The notes below the pieces were generated by a model, which saw only the letters and a program-made list of their open reading frames with translations, made no database searches and was not told where the DNA came from. Shown piece after piece: positions 1 through 5,361 of a stretch of DNA of 10,877 nt. The stretch spans positions 1 through 10,877 of the forward strand of contig CALNCD010000132.1 in assembly GCA_937874965.1 (NCBI GenBank), in the 5' to 3' direction. Positions within the stretch are counted from its first letter, which is position 1, and each line of letters opens with the position of its first letter. The translations under genes were made by a program, and so were the position numbers. This DNA comes from an uncultured Erysipelotrichaceae bacterium. Its GTDB lineage: Bacteria; Bacillota_I; Bacilli_A; Erysipelotrichales; Erysipelotrichaceae.

Positions 1-491
1 AAGAAGGAAAGTTTTATACCTTACTTGGCGCATCAGGTTCTGGAAAATCAACGACAATGTTTACAGCCCTTAAAGGACTGCAAGAGCGTAAAATATATAG
101 CCTCGAAGATCCTATTGAGTGTGTGTATGATTTTATCACACAGGTCGAGTTGAACCGCGCACTGGGATTGACTTTCGAATCTGGAATTAAGCAATTATTG
201 CGCCATGATCCAGATATTATGGTAATTGGGGAAATCCGAGACCGGAAGGAGGCACGTGATATGGTACAATGCGCCCTTAGTGGGCATCTAGTATGCACAA
301 CTATCCATGCTGCATCTGCCTATCATACGATTGTTCGCTTATTTGAGTTTGAATTACGGCCATATGAAATTATCTCGACCATTCAAGCTGTTGTCCATCA
401 GCATGTTTCACAGAAAGGAGAGTATGTTTTTGAAGTTCTCGACCATTCTGACTTATCTGCGGCAATTGAAACTGTTCAAGCAAACCGATGA
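1..491 (+). CDS. comGA: ComGA, competence pseudopilus assembly ATPase (C-terminal part)
   Basis: The 5' end is cut by the window edge. Codons are in frame from base 3 and about 162 residues are visible, roughly half of a usual ComGA of about 350. Seen in order: a Walker A loop (GASGSGKST, near bases 30-56), an Asp box (SLEDPIE), a Walker B (DPDIMVIGEIRD) and a His box (TTIHA). This is the signature of the GspE/PilT secretion ATPases. ComGA acts at the cytoplasmic face of the membrane and powers assembly of the ComGC pseudopilus used in DNA uptake. The genes that follow (a GspF-like protein, then five short prepilin-like genes) fix it as comGA rather than a pilB or gspE. The last 68 bases overlap the start chosen for comGB. 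Confidence 0.93.
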   Translation, partial: EGKFYTLLGASGSGKSTTMFTALKGLQERKIYSLEDPIECVYDFITQVELNRALGLTFESGIKQLLRHDPDIMVIGEIRDRKEARDMVQCALSGHLVCTTIHAASAYHTIVRLFEFELRPYEIISTIQAVVHQHVSQKGEYVFEVLDHSDLSAAIETVQANR

Positions 492-1404
492 CGATCAACT
501 TAGACGGTTTCAGATGTACTCTAAGGTTGGACTGACGTTTTCAGAAATTCAAAAGCGTCTAAAGATAAGGGAGATGACAGCACTGGAGTTTTGTCAAAAT
601 CATTTGAAAATGAAGAATCGCCAGAATATTTCTCCTCAAAATATGAATCAGATGATGTTGATTGTCGACCTGTATTTAGCCCTGAAAAAAGTTAATGCAA
701 ATCTTATTAGGAAACTTCAAAAAGAAGGTGTCTATCCGGTTTTACTGATATTGTTGGGTTTTTGTGTTTCATTAGTCTGTCTTTTTTATCTTTATCCGAT
801 GTTTAACAGCATGGAAATAATGGATCAACCTGTTTCTTTGAGTCCATATTTGTTCATTCTTCTTTTTGTTCAGATATTTTTTGTCATCTTCATGATTGTT
901 GTAATGATTATCATAGGAGCAATTCATCAAAGCTCCACGTATCGGACACTTTTGATTGAGCGTATTGTCAGTTCAAAACGTGAATCGATTATTAAAAATG
1001 TGATTCTCCAATACTTTGCGCTCCATCTTCATTATTATCTTTCCATCCAGGAGAGTACTAGAACATTGATTCTGTTTCTTCGCCGAGCATCGTTAACACG
1101 ATCAACTCAATGGATTTCATATCAGATTTTTGAACGTTTAGAAAATGGAATTTCATTGAGTGAATGTGTGCAGAATACTTTGTCAGATGATGATTTCAAT
1201 TTGTTTTTTGATATTGGTTTGCAATCAAATCAGCTGTCTGCAGTACTTGATGAGTACATGGACTTGGTTAACGAAAAAATTAATGAACGTTTACAACGTC
1301 TTTTGAAATTCGTCAAGTTATTCGGATATTTCTATGTCTGTCTATCAATGGTTGGATTGTTTAACCTGGTAACAATCCCATTGTCACTTGTCTCGGCTCT
1401 ATAG
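424..1404 (+). CDS. comGB: ComGB, GspF-like polytopic membrane protein
   Basis: Encodes 326 aa. I chose ATG 424 because AAAGGAGAG lies just upstream. The frame is open back to 307, but those extra residues only shadow the end of comGA. Three membrane segments are visible: about residues 104-126, 142-167 and the extreme C-terminus at about 301-326, with hydrophilic cytoplasmic stretches between them. This is the layout of the GspF/PilC/ComGB inner-membrane platform. In the family, this protein couples the ComGA ATPase to pseudopilin assembly. Assignment rests on topology, length and position between comGA and comGC more than on a sharp motif. The product ends within the last membrane helix. 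The TAG stop lies 8 nt before comGC, whose ribosome site follows directly. Confidence 0.88.
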   Translation: MFLKFSTILTYLRQLKLFKQTDDDQLRRFQMYSKVGLTFSEIQKRLKIREMTALEFCQNHLKMKNRQNISPQNMNQMMLIVDLYLALKKVNANLIRKLQKEGVYPVLLILLGFCVSLVCLFYLYPMFNSMEIMDQPVSLSPYLFILLFVQIFFVIFMIVVMIIIGAIHQSSTYRTLLIERIVSSKRESIIKNVILQYFALHLHYYLSIQESTRTLILFLRRASLTRSTQWISYQIFERLENGISLSECVQNTLSDDDFNLFFDIGLQSNQLSAVLDEYMDLVNEKINERLQRLLKFVKLFGYFYVCLSMVGLFNLVTIPLSLVSAL

Positions 1405-1412
1405 GAGGTCAC

Positions 1413-1706
1413 ATGAAAAAAGGATTTACATTAATGGAAATGATTCTGGTCTTATTAATTATCGCAATGCTGGTTTTATTGACTGTACCCAAAATACAAA
1501 AGGTATTCGAAATAGTCACGGACAAGGGATGTGATGCCCAGTTGAAAATTGTAGACAGTGCCATACTCCAATATATGCTTGTCAACGAATCAGCACCGAC
1601 TTCAATTGCAGATCTGGAGCAAGAAAATCTATTAACAAGCTCGCAGGCAAGATGTCAGAACGGTCGTTTAATTCGTATTACGAACGGAGAGGCTACCCTT
1701 GAATAA
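1413..1706 (+). CDS. comGC: ComGC, major competence pseudopilin
   Basis: Encodes 97 aa from an ATG preceded by AGGAGGTCAC. The N-terminus is a class III (type IV prepilin) signal: MKKG then FTLME. Cleavage by the ComC prepilin peptidase is expected after Gly4, which leaves Phe at +1 and Glu at +5, followed by about 20 hydrophobic residues. ComGC is the main subunit of the competence pseudopilus that spans the wall and brings DNA to the ComEA/ComEC machinery. Two cysteines (Cys40 and Cys81) could form an intramolecular disulfide, as known for Bacillus ComGC. The length fits the family. The 3' end overlaps the next gene by 8 nt, which suggests translational coupling. Confidence 0.93.
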   Translation: MKKGFTLMEMILVLLIIAMLVLLTVPKIQKVFEIVTDKGCDAQLKIVDSAILQYMLVNESAPTSIADLEQENLLTSSQARCQNGRLIRITNGEATLE

Positions 1707-1989
1707 AGGAATAATGCTTCAGGAAATGCTAATTGTCTTAATCATTATCGCCTTTTTTTCATCACTGACATTGAAACAGGTTAAGATGGAGTCACTATCA
1801 CCTTACCAACCTGATTCATTCATGGAAAGTCAGGTTCTTGCCATGTACAAGCGTAAAAAAGTGACTGCTTCACTGGTTGATTCAATTCATTACAACGAAT
1901 ACGGCAATATCAATCAGGGAGCTACGCTTGTTTTAAATAACCATACGCTCGTATTTAATCTGGGATTCGGACGCTATCATGAGAAATAA
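1699..1989 (+). CDS. comGD: ComGD-like minor pseudopilin
   Basis: Encodes 96 aa, starting at a TTG that overlaps the end of comGC; CGGAGAGG lies about 7 nt upstream. The prepilin signal is M-N-K-G followed by I-M-L-Q-E, so Gly is at -1 and Glu at +5, then a hydrophobic helix (LIVLIIIAFFSSL). After the helix comes a short polar domain with no cysteine. The class III signal and the position after comGC support the ComGD assignment. The body is too diverged for me to confirm by sequence, and it is shorter than Bacillus ComGD (about 140 aa). Minor pseudopilins are thought to prime pilus assembly. It overlaps the next small gene by 11 nt. Confidence 0.8.
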   Translation: MNKGIMLQEMLIVLIIIAFFSSLTLKQVKMESLSPYQPDSFMESQVLAMYKRKKVTASLVDSIHYNEYGNINQGATLVLNNHTLVFNLGFGRYHEK

Positions 1990-2074
1990 AGGGTATATTC
2001 TTATTGAGCTATTATTTAGTTTAATCGTTCTAGGAACTATGGTTGATTTAATGATAAAGGTGATTCAATTATGA
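1979..2074 (+). CDS. 31-aa mini-pseudopilin in the comGE position
   Basis: A complete small gene of 31 codons. Its ATG lies inside the end of comGD and its TGA overlaps the ATG of the next gene (ATGA at 2071-2074). The product begins M-R-N-K-G, then Y-I-L-I-E, so it has the prepilin peptidase site with Gly at -1 and Glu at +5, a hydrophobic helix, and almost nothing after it. Mature length would be 26 residues, only the N-terminal alpha-1 helix of a pilin. Bacillus ComGE in this slot is about 115 aa. Overlap with both neighbours and an intact processing motif argue that it is translated. It could be a naturally minimised ComGE or the preserved N-terminus of a decayed one. Confidence 0.72.
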   Translation: MRNKGYILIELLFSLIVLGTMVDLMIKVIQL

Positions 2075-2454
2075 AAATGAGCAAAGGATTCTCCTTTATC
2101 GAAATGATTCTTGCAGTGTTGCTTTATTCGGTGGTGCTGCAGGCATTGATAACAACTGCAATTCACGTCATGAGAATCAAAACAGGATATGTTCACCAGC
2201 GGGAGGTCGCAATTGTTCAGATGCAACAGCTGATGACATACTCGAGTCAAGTCACTTGTGATGACAATGTGCTTTCTTATTTACATAAGGGTGAGCAGTT
2301 TACGTTAAGTCTTGTAAACCATAGGCTTGTTCAAGAAGTGGGTTATGCAATTTTAATGGATGATGTTAAGTCTTTCAGCTGCAGTACAATCGAGTTCGAT
2401 ATTTGGATTGATATTCATTTTGAGGATGGGAAGGAGTTCCATGAAAAGTGGTAA
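2071..2454 (+). CDS. comGF: ComGF-like minor pseudopilin
   Basis: Encodes up to 127 aa. ATG 2071 overlaps the preceding stop; a second ATG at 2077 is possible. The prepilin signal is M-S-K-G followed by F-S-F-I-E (Glu at +5), then a hydrophobic helix to about residue 31. The soluble part contains Cys63 and Cys104, a possible disulfide pair. Its order of elements (short beta segments around GEQFTLSLVNHRLVQEV and a late DDVKSF stretch) resembles ComGF proteins, as does its position fourth among the pseudopilins. It is likely a low-abundance pseudopilus component needed for transformation. It overlaps comGG by 14 nt. Confidence 0.82.
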   Translation: MKMSKGFSFIEMILAVLLYSVVLQALITTAIHVMRIKTGYVHQREVAIVQMQQLMTYSSQVTCDDNVLSYLHKGEQFTLSLVNHRLVQEVGYAILMDDVKSFSCSTIEFDIWIDIHFEDGKEFHEKW

Positions 2455-2806
2455 TAACATATCAGAAAATAAAGGGTTTATTCTGTATAATACACTGGTT
2501 TTATTTACTGTTTTTTTAATCATGCTGACTATGAAAACAAAAGCAATAGTGTCCTCAAAAGCTGCCGCACTTCAACTTCAGCGGATTCATCACCGCCTTT
2601 CTTTTGAGAAAACAGCATTGATTCGTGCACTTGAGCTTAGCTCAAATGAGGGCACATTACTGTCCGATGGTGGATGTTCAGCAGAAATGATTCGTGATGA
2701 ACAATTGGTTACTATGCATGTTCAGTGTTATGGGAACTACATAATTTCAGTTGAATTTGATGTTGAAAACAATATTTCAGGGTATGCATTCAGTGAAGTC
2801 AATTGA
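2441..2806 (+). CDS. comGG: ComGG-like minor pseudopilin
   Basis: Encodes 121 aa from ATG 2441, chosen because AAGGAG lies 5-10 nt upstream; the frame is open further upstream only as an overlap with comGF. The leader is longer than in its neighbours, with the cleavage Gly at residue 12 (ENKG, then FILYN). Position +5 is Asn, not Glu. Loss of Glu5 is a feature I associate with ComGG in Bacillus too, so this supports rather than weakens the call. A hydrophobic helix follows to about residue 30. Cys79 and Cys96 are present. It is the last gene of the comG operon here, and efp begins 42 nt downstream. Confidence 0.78.
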   Translation: MKSGNNISENKGFILYNTLVLFTVFLIMLTMKTKAIVSSKAAALQLQRIHHRLSFEKTALIRALELSSNEGTLLSDGGCSAEMIRDEQLVTMHVQCYGNYIISVEFDVENNISGYAFSEVN

Positions 2807-2830
2807 CAATTCACATTTTTCCTATAAAAT
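2803..2830 (+). promoter_or_regulatory. Possible sigma-A promoter for efp
   Basis: A perfect TTGACA (2803-2808) is followed after 16 bp by TAAAAT (2825-2830). The -35 overlaps the comGG stop codon. The expected start of transcription, near 2837, falls inside the AGGAGGAGG ribosome site of efp (2834-2842). The transcript would therefore have almost no leader and part of the site would be lost. The hexamers are good but the geometry is poor, so efp may instead depend on read-through from comG or on a promoter I cannot place. Confidence 0.3.
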
Positions 2831-2848
2831 ATAGGAGGAGGATTAACC

Positions 2849-3409
2849 ATGATATTAGTAAACGATTTGAGACCAGGCACTACCTTTGAATACGAGAACA
2901 ACATTTACAGTGTTATTGATATTGCCCACAATAAAACAGCAATGCGCCAAATGATTGTTAAGGTTAAAGTCAAAAATCTACGTAGCGGGACAATTGTCGA
3001 ATTGAATTTCACGGGTGGTGATAAGGTTGAACAGGCTCATATTGATAAAAGGCCGATGCAATACCTTTATGATGAAGGGGATAATCTGGTCTTTATGGAT
3101 AATGAAACATTCGATCAGATTGAACTCAGTAAGGAAAGCCTAAAATGGGAATTGAATTTTCTGAAACCCAATGATACAATCTCAATTCAGATGTATGATG
3201 GCAGCGAAGTTCTTGGCGTTATTTTACCTGATAAAGTTGAACTAGCAATTGTTGAAACAGAACCTGCAGTAAAGGGTGATACCGCGACAAATGCACAGAA
3301 GAATGCAATTACTGAAACAGGCTTGGAAATCCGTGTTCCAATGTTTATCAATCAGGATGAAATTGTTCTTGTATCAACTTCAGACGGAAAATACTCAGGC
3401 CGAGCATAA
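2849..3409 (+). CDS. efp: Elongation factor P
   Basis: Encodes 186 aa, full family length, from an ATG 6 nt after AGGAGGAGG. EF-P binds between the P and E sites of the ribosome and rescues stalling at polyproline stretches. The three-domain layout is visible: an N-terminal KOW-like domain to about residue 64, an OB domain with the MQYLYDEGDNLVFMDNETF segment, and a C-terminal OB domain ending TSDGKYSGRA, like the Bacillus TSDGSYVSRA. The oddity is the tip loop. Bacillus has H-V-K-P-G-K-G with Lys32 modified, whereas this protein reads H-N-K-T-A-M-R, so Met is at position 32 and neither Pro-Gly nor Lys is present there. The alignment is ungapped from residue 1, so the substitution is certain. 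The protein otherwise looks intact. Confidence 0.96.
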   Translation: MILVNDLRPGTTFEYENNIYSVIDIAHNKTAMRQMIVKVKVKNLRSGTIVELNFTGGDKVEQAHIDKRPMQYLYDEGDNLVFMDNETFDQIELSKESLKWELNFLKPNDTISIQMYDGSEVLGVILPDKVELAIVETEPAVKGDTATNAQKNAITETGLEIRVPMFINQDEIVLVSTSDGKYSGRA

Positions 3410-3431
3410 GCGGAATTTTCCGCTTTTTTTT
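3408..3431 (+). terminator. Rho-independent terminator of efp
   Basis: AAGCGGAA pairs with TTCCGCTT around a tiny loop and is followed by a run of eight T (3424-3431). The left arm includes the last bases of the efp stop codon. It separates efp from the riboswitch-controlled ribU unit. Confidence 0.9.
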
Positions 3432-3495
3432 GTCCTTGAATCTGGAATTTTCAAACGTAATGACTTATTATAGTTGCCTGAAATATTCAATTTCA

Positions 3496-3523
3496 TTTAC
3501 AGTACTTAAAATCGTGCTATAAT
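3496..3523 (+). promoter_or_regulatory. Promoter for the FMN riboswitch-ribU transcript
   Basis: TTTACA (3496-3501), a 16-bp spacer, and a perfect TATAAT (3518-3523). Transcription would start near 3530, just before the aptamer begins, which fits a promoter dedicated to the riboswitch transcript. Confidence 0.8.
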
Positions 3524-3531
3524 GTGAACAG

Positions 3532-3637
3532 AATACTTCAGGGCAGGGTGTAATTCCCGACCGGCGGTAAACCCCGCGAGCCGAAAGGTTGAATCAGTGA
3601 AATTCTGGTGGCGACAGTAAAGTCTGGATGGAAGAAG
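3532..3637 (+). ncRNA. FMN riboswitch (RFN element)
   Basis: Conserved RFN blocks are easy to read: AGGGCAGGGTG, AATTCCCGACCGGCGGT, CCCGCGAGCCG, a TCAGTGAAATTCTGG hairpin, GCGACAGTAAAGTCTGGATG and the closing GAAGAAG. The P1 stem can form between AATACTTC (3532-3539) and the second GAAG. The element binds flavin mononucleotide. When FMN is plentiful, expression of the downstream riboflavin gene is switched off, here probably by premature termination, since a terminator follows at once. Its position upstream of ribU is the classic arrangement for riboflavin uptake genes. Confidence 0.96.
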
Positions 3638-3652
3638 TTATTTCTTTTTTTA

Positions 3653-3677
3653 GTCGCCCGAGTATTTGGGTTTTTTT
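3653..3677 (+). terminator. Riboswitch expression platform: terminator with a competing antiterminator arm
   Basis: CCCGA (3657-3661) pairs with TTGGG (3666-3670), with one G-U pair, and seven T follow (3671-3677): an intrinsic terminator between aptamer and ribU. GTCGCC (3653-3658), which overlaps the left arm, is perfectly complementary to GGCGAC (3610-3615) inside the aptamer. Without FMN these could pair and block the terminator; with FMN the aptamer sequesters GGCGAC and the terminator forms. The switch mechanism is inferred from complementarity only. Confidence 0.75.
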
Positions 3678-3696
3678 ATTGTCATAAGGAGGTATT

Positions 3697-4239
3697 ATGA
3701 AAAATCCCAGTACTAGGAAAATTGTGCTTGTCGCACTGATGAGTGCCATTTCTATTGTTTTGTATGCTTTTGAAATCCCGATGCCGTTTCCAGGTGCGTC
3801 CTATCTTAAATTTGATTTGAGCGATGTGCCGGCGGTGGTAACGGGAATAGTCGCAGGACCATTGTATGGAATTGCGGTTGAATTGGTGAAGAACATCATT
3901 CATGCCTTTACGATGAGCAAAGAGGGGATTGTTGGAGAATTTGCTAATTTTGCCTATGGTTTCTGTTTTGTCCTACCTGTTGCGTTTCTTTACAAGAAAA
4001 AGGGGATTCGTAGCTTACTAGGATTTGGACTGTCAATTCTTGTCTCAACTGTAGCAATGTACTTTATCAACTTGTATATTACTTTTCCGCTGTATTACCC
4101 AAATGGATTTGACGCAACGGTCACACGATTGCTGCTTACTGCGTTTACACCCTTCAATCTGGTCAAAGGAGTCATTGTTTCAATTTCTGTTTTCTTGGTC
4201 ATGAAATCATTGGGCAGGTATTTAGAACACTTGAAATAG
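3697..4239 (+). CDS. ribU: RibU, riboflavin-binding S-component of an ECF transporter
   Basis: Encodes 180 aa from an ATG with AAGGAGG 7 nt upstream. It is a small, very hydrophobic protein with about six membrane helices. Family features are visible: an N-terminal RKIVLVALMSAI helix, the P-F-P-G-A-S-Y-L-K-F-D-L-S-D-V-P loop that contributes to vitamin binding, the ELVKNIIHAF helix, and a GEFANFAYG stretch. RibU captures riboflavin and works with the shared EcfA/EcfA'/EcfT energising module, which is not in this window. The FMN riboswitch upstream independently supports the substrate. The last codons (Y-L-E-H-L-K) lie within the left 74-bp direct repeat, so the gene end is duplicated at 5769. 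Confidence 0.95.
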   Translation: MKNPSTRKIVLVALMSAISIVLYAFEIPMPFPGASYLKFDLSDVPAVVTGIVAGPLYGIAVELVKNIIHAFTMSKEGIVGEFANFAYGFCFVLPVAFLYKKKGIRSLLGFGLSILVSTVAMYFINLYITFPLYYPNGFDATVTRLLLTAFTPFNLVKGVIVSISVFLVMKSLGRYLEHLK

Positions 4240-4296
4240 ATGCTTTATTAGCCGTTCAGAGCAGACATTTCTTTATCTAAAAGTCGAAGCATGCTA
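4223..4296 (+). repeat. Left copy of a perfect 74-bp direct repeat
   Basis: Every base from 4223 to 4296 is identical to 5769-5842 (offset 1546). Similarity extends weakly on both sides: CAGGT matches on the left with two mismatches in between, and on the right ACAAT faces ATAAT. The repeat holds the final codons and stop of ribU plus the downstream spacer. In this copy the -10-like hexamer that starts at the repeat edge reads TACAAT (4295-4300) rather than TATAAT. Confidence 0.95.
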
Positions 4297-4328
4297 CAAT
4301 TCTGCCGTTGAAAGTTGATGGATAGAGA

Positions 4329-4371
4329 AAGGTCAAATTCCTTCTTAAGCAGAGGAGTTTGTCCTTTTTTT
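4329..4371 (+). terminator. Strong intrinsic terminator downstream of ribU
   Basis: AAGGTCAAATTCCT (4329-4342) pairs with AGGAGTTTGTCCTT (4353-4366) with one G-U pair and one mismatch, giving a stem of about 14 bp with a 10-nt loop. It is followed by a T run to 4371. It lies just to the right of the left repeat, hence inside the cassette. No such terminator follows the right copy, so the ancestral junction may have had none. If the TACAAT box at 4295 is active, a short RNA of about 65 nt would end here. Confidence 0.85.
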
Positions 4372-4615
4372 GTCTGGTATTTTAATCTTGTAATATTTAG
4401 TAGTATTTGGTTTGTCGAATGATTGATCGCATTTCAGCTTTTTTGTTAATTAGCGAGATAATCATGCCTATTAAAATTATTGAAGGCTTTATTTTCATTC
4501 GCATCAAAGCCACGATCAGAACAGTGTTTTCATCATCAATAATTGATGACATTTGCATTTCACATGTGTAAATGTTAGAATTACATCAATTTTACTCGGG
4601 GGGGGAAAAAACATA
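4372..4615. other. AT-rich intergenic region with no convincing gene
   Basis: About 240 bp between the ribU terminator and the exporter remnant. The only open frames are short: 51-53 codons on the minus strand (4397-4558) and 35 codons on the plus strand (4464-4571). Neither has a clear ribosome site. The right end holds the dyad and promoter listed separately, and an unusual run of eight G followed by six A (4598-4611) just before the next start codon. Confidence 0.5.
4533..4581 (+). promoter_or_regulatory. Dyad operator and promoter of the bacteriocin remnant
   Basis: TCATCAAT-A-ATTGATGA (4533-4549) is a perfect 8-bp inverted repeat with a 1-bp centre. It lies immediately upstream of TTGCAT (4553-4558), a 17-bp spacer, and TAGAAT (4576-4581). 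A dyad touching a weak -35 box is the usual geometry for an activator such as a response regulator, and bacteriocin genes are often under such control. No regulator gene is present here. Confidence 0.45.
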
Positions 4616-4893
4616 ATGAAAAGGTATACGTGTATACTTCAACATGACGCTTCAGATTGTAAGGATATGCGCTTTTTTGTTGTTTTCAAATCACTGATTC
4701 TTTTTCAAAAAAGACTGCTTCTAACAACAATCTCTGCACCCTTAGTTTTGAGTTTAATGGGTATAATTCCAAATATGTTATCAAAGATTTTTGATGATTT
4801 TTATTATTCGTTATCACCTTAGAAACAGTCTCTTCACTTTTTTTGATTGTATTCGCAATTGTTTTATTAATTCAAAATTTGCAATCGGTATTA
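4616..4893 (+). pseudogene. Decayed bacteriocin-processing ABC exporter (peptidase C39 type)
   Basis: The frame from ATG 4616 starts M-K-R-Y-T-C-I-L-Q-H-D-A-S-D-C. This matches the start of C39 peptidase domains, where a Gln and the catalytic Cys sit in a Q-x(4-5)-D-C context. Instead of continuing through the rest of the peptidase (about 120 aa including the catalytic His), it jumps after Asp-Cys to FKSLILFQKRLLLTTI. That stretch, with the following helix and D-D, looks like the beginning of the exporter membrane domain. The frame stops at 4820-4822. A further membrane segment (FLIVFAIVLLIQNL) continues in another frame from about 4816 and stops at 4894. No ATP-binding domain follows. The gene therefore has a large internal deletion, a frameshift and a lost 3' part. 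Such exporters normally cut double-glycine leaders and export the peptide, so it fits the gene at 5113. Confidence 0.65.
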
Positions 4894-5112
4894 TAAACTC
4901 AACAGTTGCATACGAAGTTTATTAAGGAACTAGACAAGCAAGAACAGTCGGAGAGACATGGATTGACTAATGGATTTGAGTTTGGAATTACATGTTCCAA
5001 AGAAATAGTCAAGTTATTGAGAGGGGTGATAACCGTGAAGGTATGGGAAATTAATTGTTTTGGGTAGTGAATGGCATTCCAGTTTTTTTATAAATAAAAG
5101 GAGGATAATAAC
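4894..5112. other. Remnant DNA between exporter fragment and peptide gene
   Basis: A frame of 56 codons without a stop (4897-5064) lacks an ATG. It includes two GTG codons behind a GAGAGGGG stretch at 5021 that could start a peptide of about 10 residues. I do not recognise the translation. It may be leftover exporter or accessory-gene sequence. The right end is AT-rich and carries a strong AAGGAGG for the next gene; I could not place a convincing -35/-10 pair. Confidence 0.4.
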
Positions 5113-5358
5113 ATGGAATTAGCATTACCGAAGAATTGTATCGTGATTGAAGAAGATGAAATGATGAACTTAGATGGCGGTTTGATAATAAGAAACTATT
5201 GCTGGGGACTTCCTGTTAATCTAGCAACAGTACTAGCAGGGCCAAGCTTAGGGTACGGTATATTACTGTTGAGCGTGATAAAAAATTCGATCGATTATGA
5301 AGATTCATTTCATATCTACAGCGTGCGGTCTCCAATGCAGATATTGAGCCATATTTAG
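5113..5358 (+). CDS. Bacteriocin-like peptide with double-glycine leader
   Basis: Encodes 81 aa from an ATG preceded by AAAAGGAGGATAATAAC. The first 23 residues form a typical double-glycine leader: MELALPKN, an acidic stretch I-E-E-D-E-M-M-N-L-D and Gly22-Gly23. Cleavage after Gly23 by a C39 exporter would release a 58-residue peptide starting L-I-I-R-N-Y-C-W-G, with Gly/Ala-rich and hydrophobic stretches in the middle (VLAGPSLGYGILLLSVI). This pattern is that of unmodified class II bacteriocins or related signal peptides. The C-terminal 25 residues or so look less typical and could come from a frameshift. With the adjacent exporter broken, export would need another C39 transporter elsewhere. 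The leader is confident; the activity is not known. Confidence 0.72.
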   Translation: MELALPKNCIVIEEDEMMNLDGGLIIRNYCWGLPVNLATVLAGPSLGYGILLLSVIKNSIDYEDSFHIYSVRSPMQILSHI

Positions 5359-5361
5359 ACT

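Noticed and set aside
307..423. N-terminal extension of comGB to ATG 307
   Set aside because: No ribosome site, it duplicates comGA coding sequence in another frame, and ATG 424 has a clear AAAGGAGAG.
3276..3473. 65-codon frame across the efp end
   Set aside because: It overlaps efp in another frame, runs through the efp terminator, has no ribosome site, and its translation is not protein-like.
4329..4371. T-box or other riboswitch before the cassette
   Set aside because: The hairpin with T run looked like a leader terminator, but there is no T-box consensus, no aptamer-like block and no intact gene directly behind it. It is best read as a plain terminator.
4397..4558. Minus-strand frame of 51-53 codons in the cassette
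   Set aside because: It has a plausible composition (a hydrophobic middle and a basic end) but no ribosome site and no recognised relative, and it lies in AT-rich DNA where such frames are common. I leave it out as a gene, but it is the best of the unannotated short frames there.
4464..4571. Plus-strand 35-codon frame in the same region
   Set aside because: No ribosome site, it overlaps the dyad and promoter, and no recognised motif.
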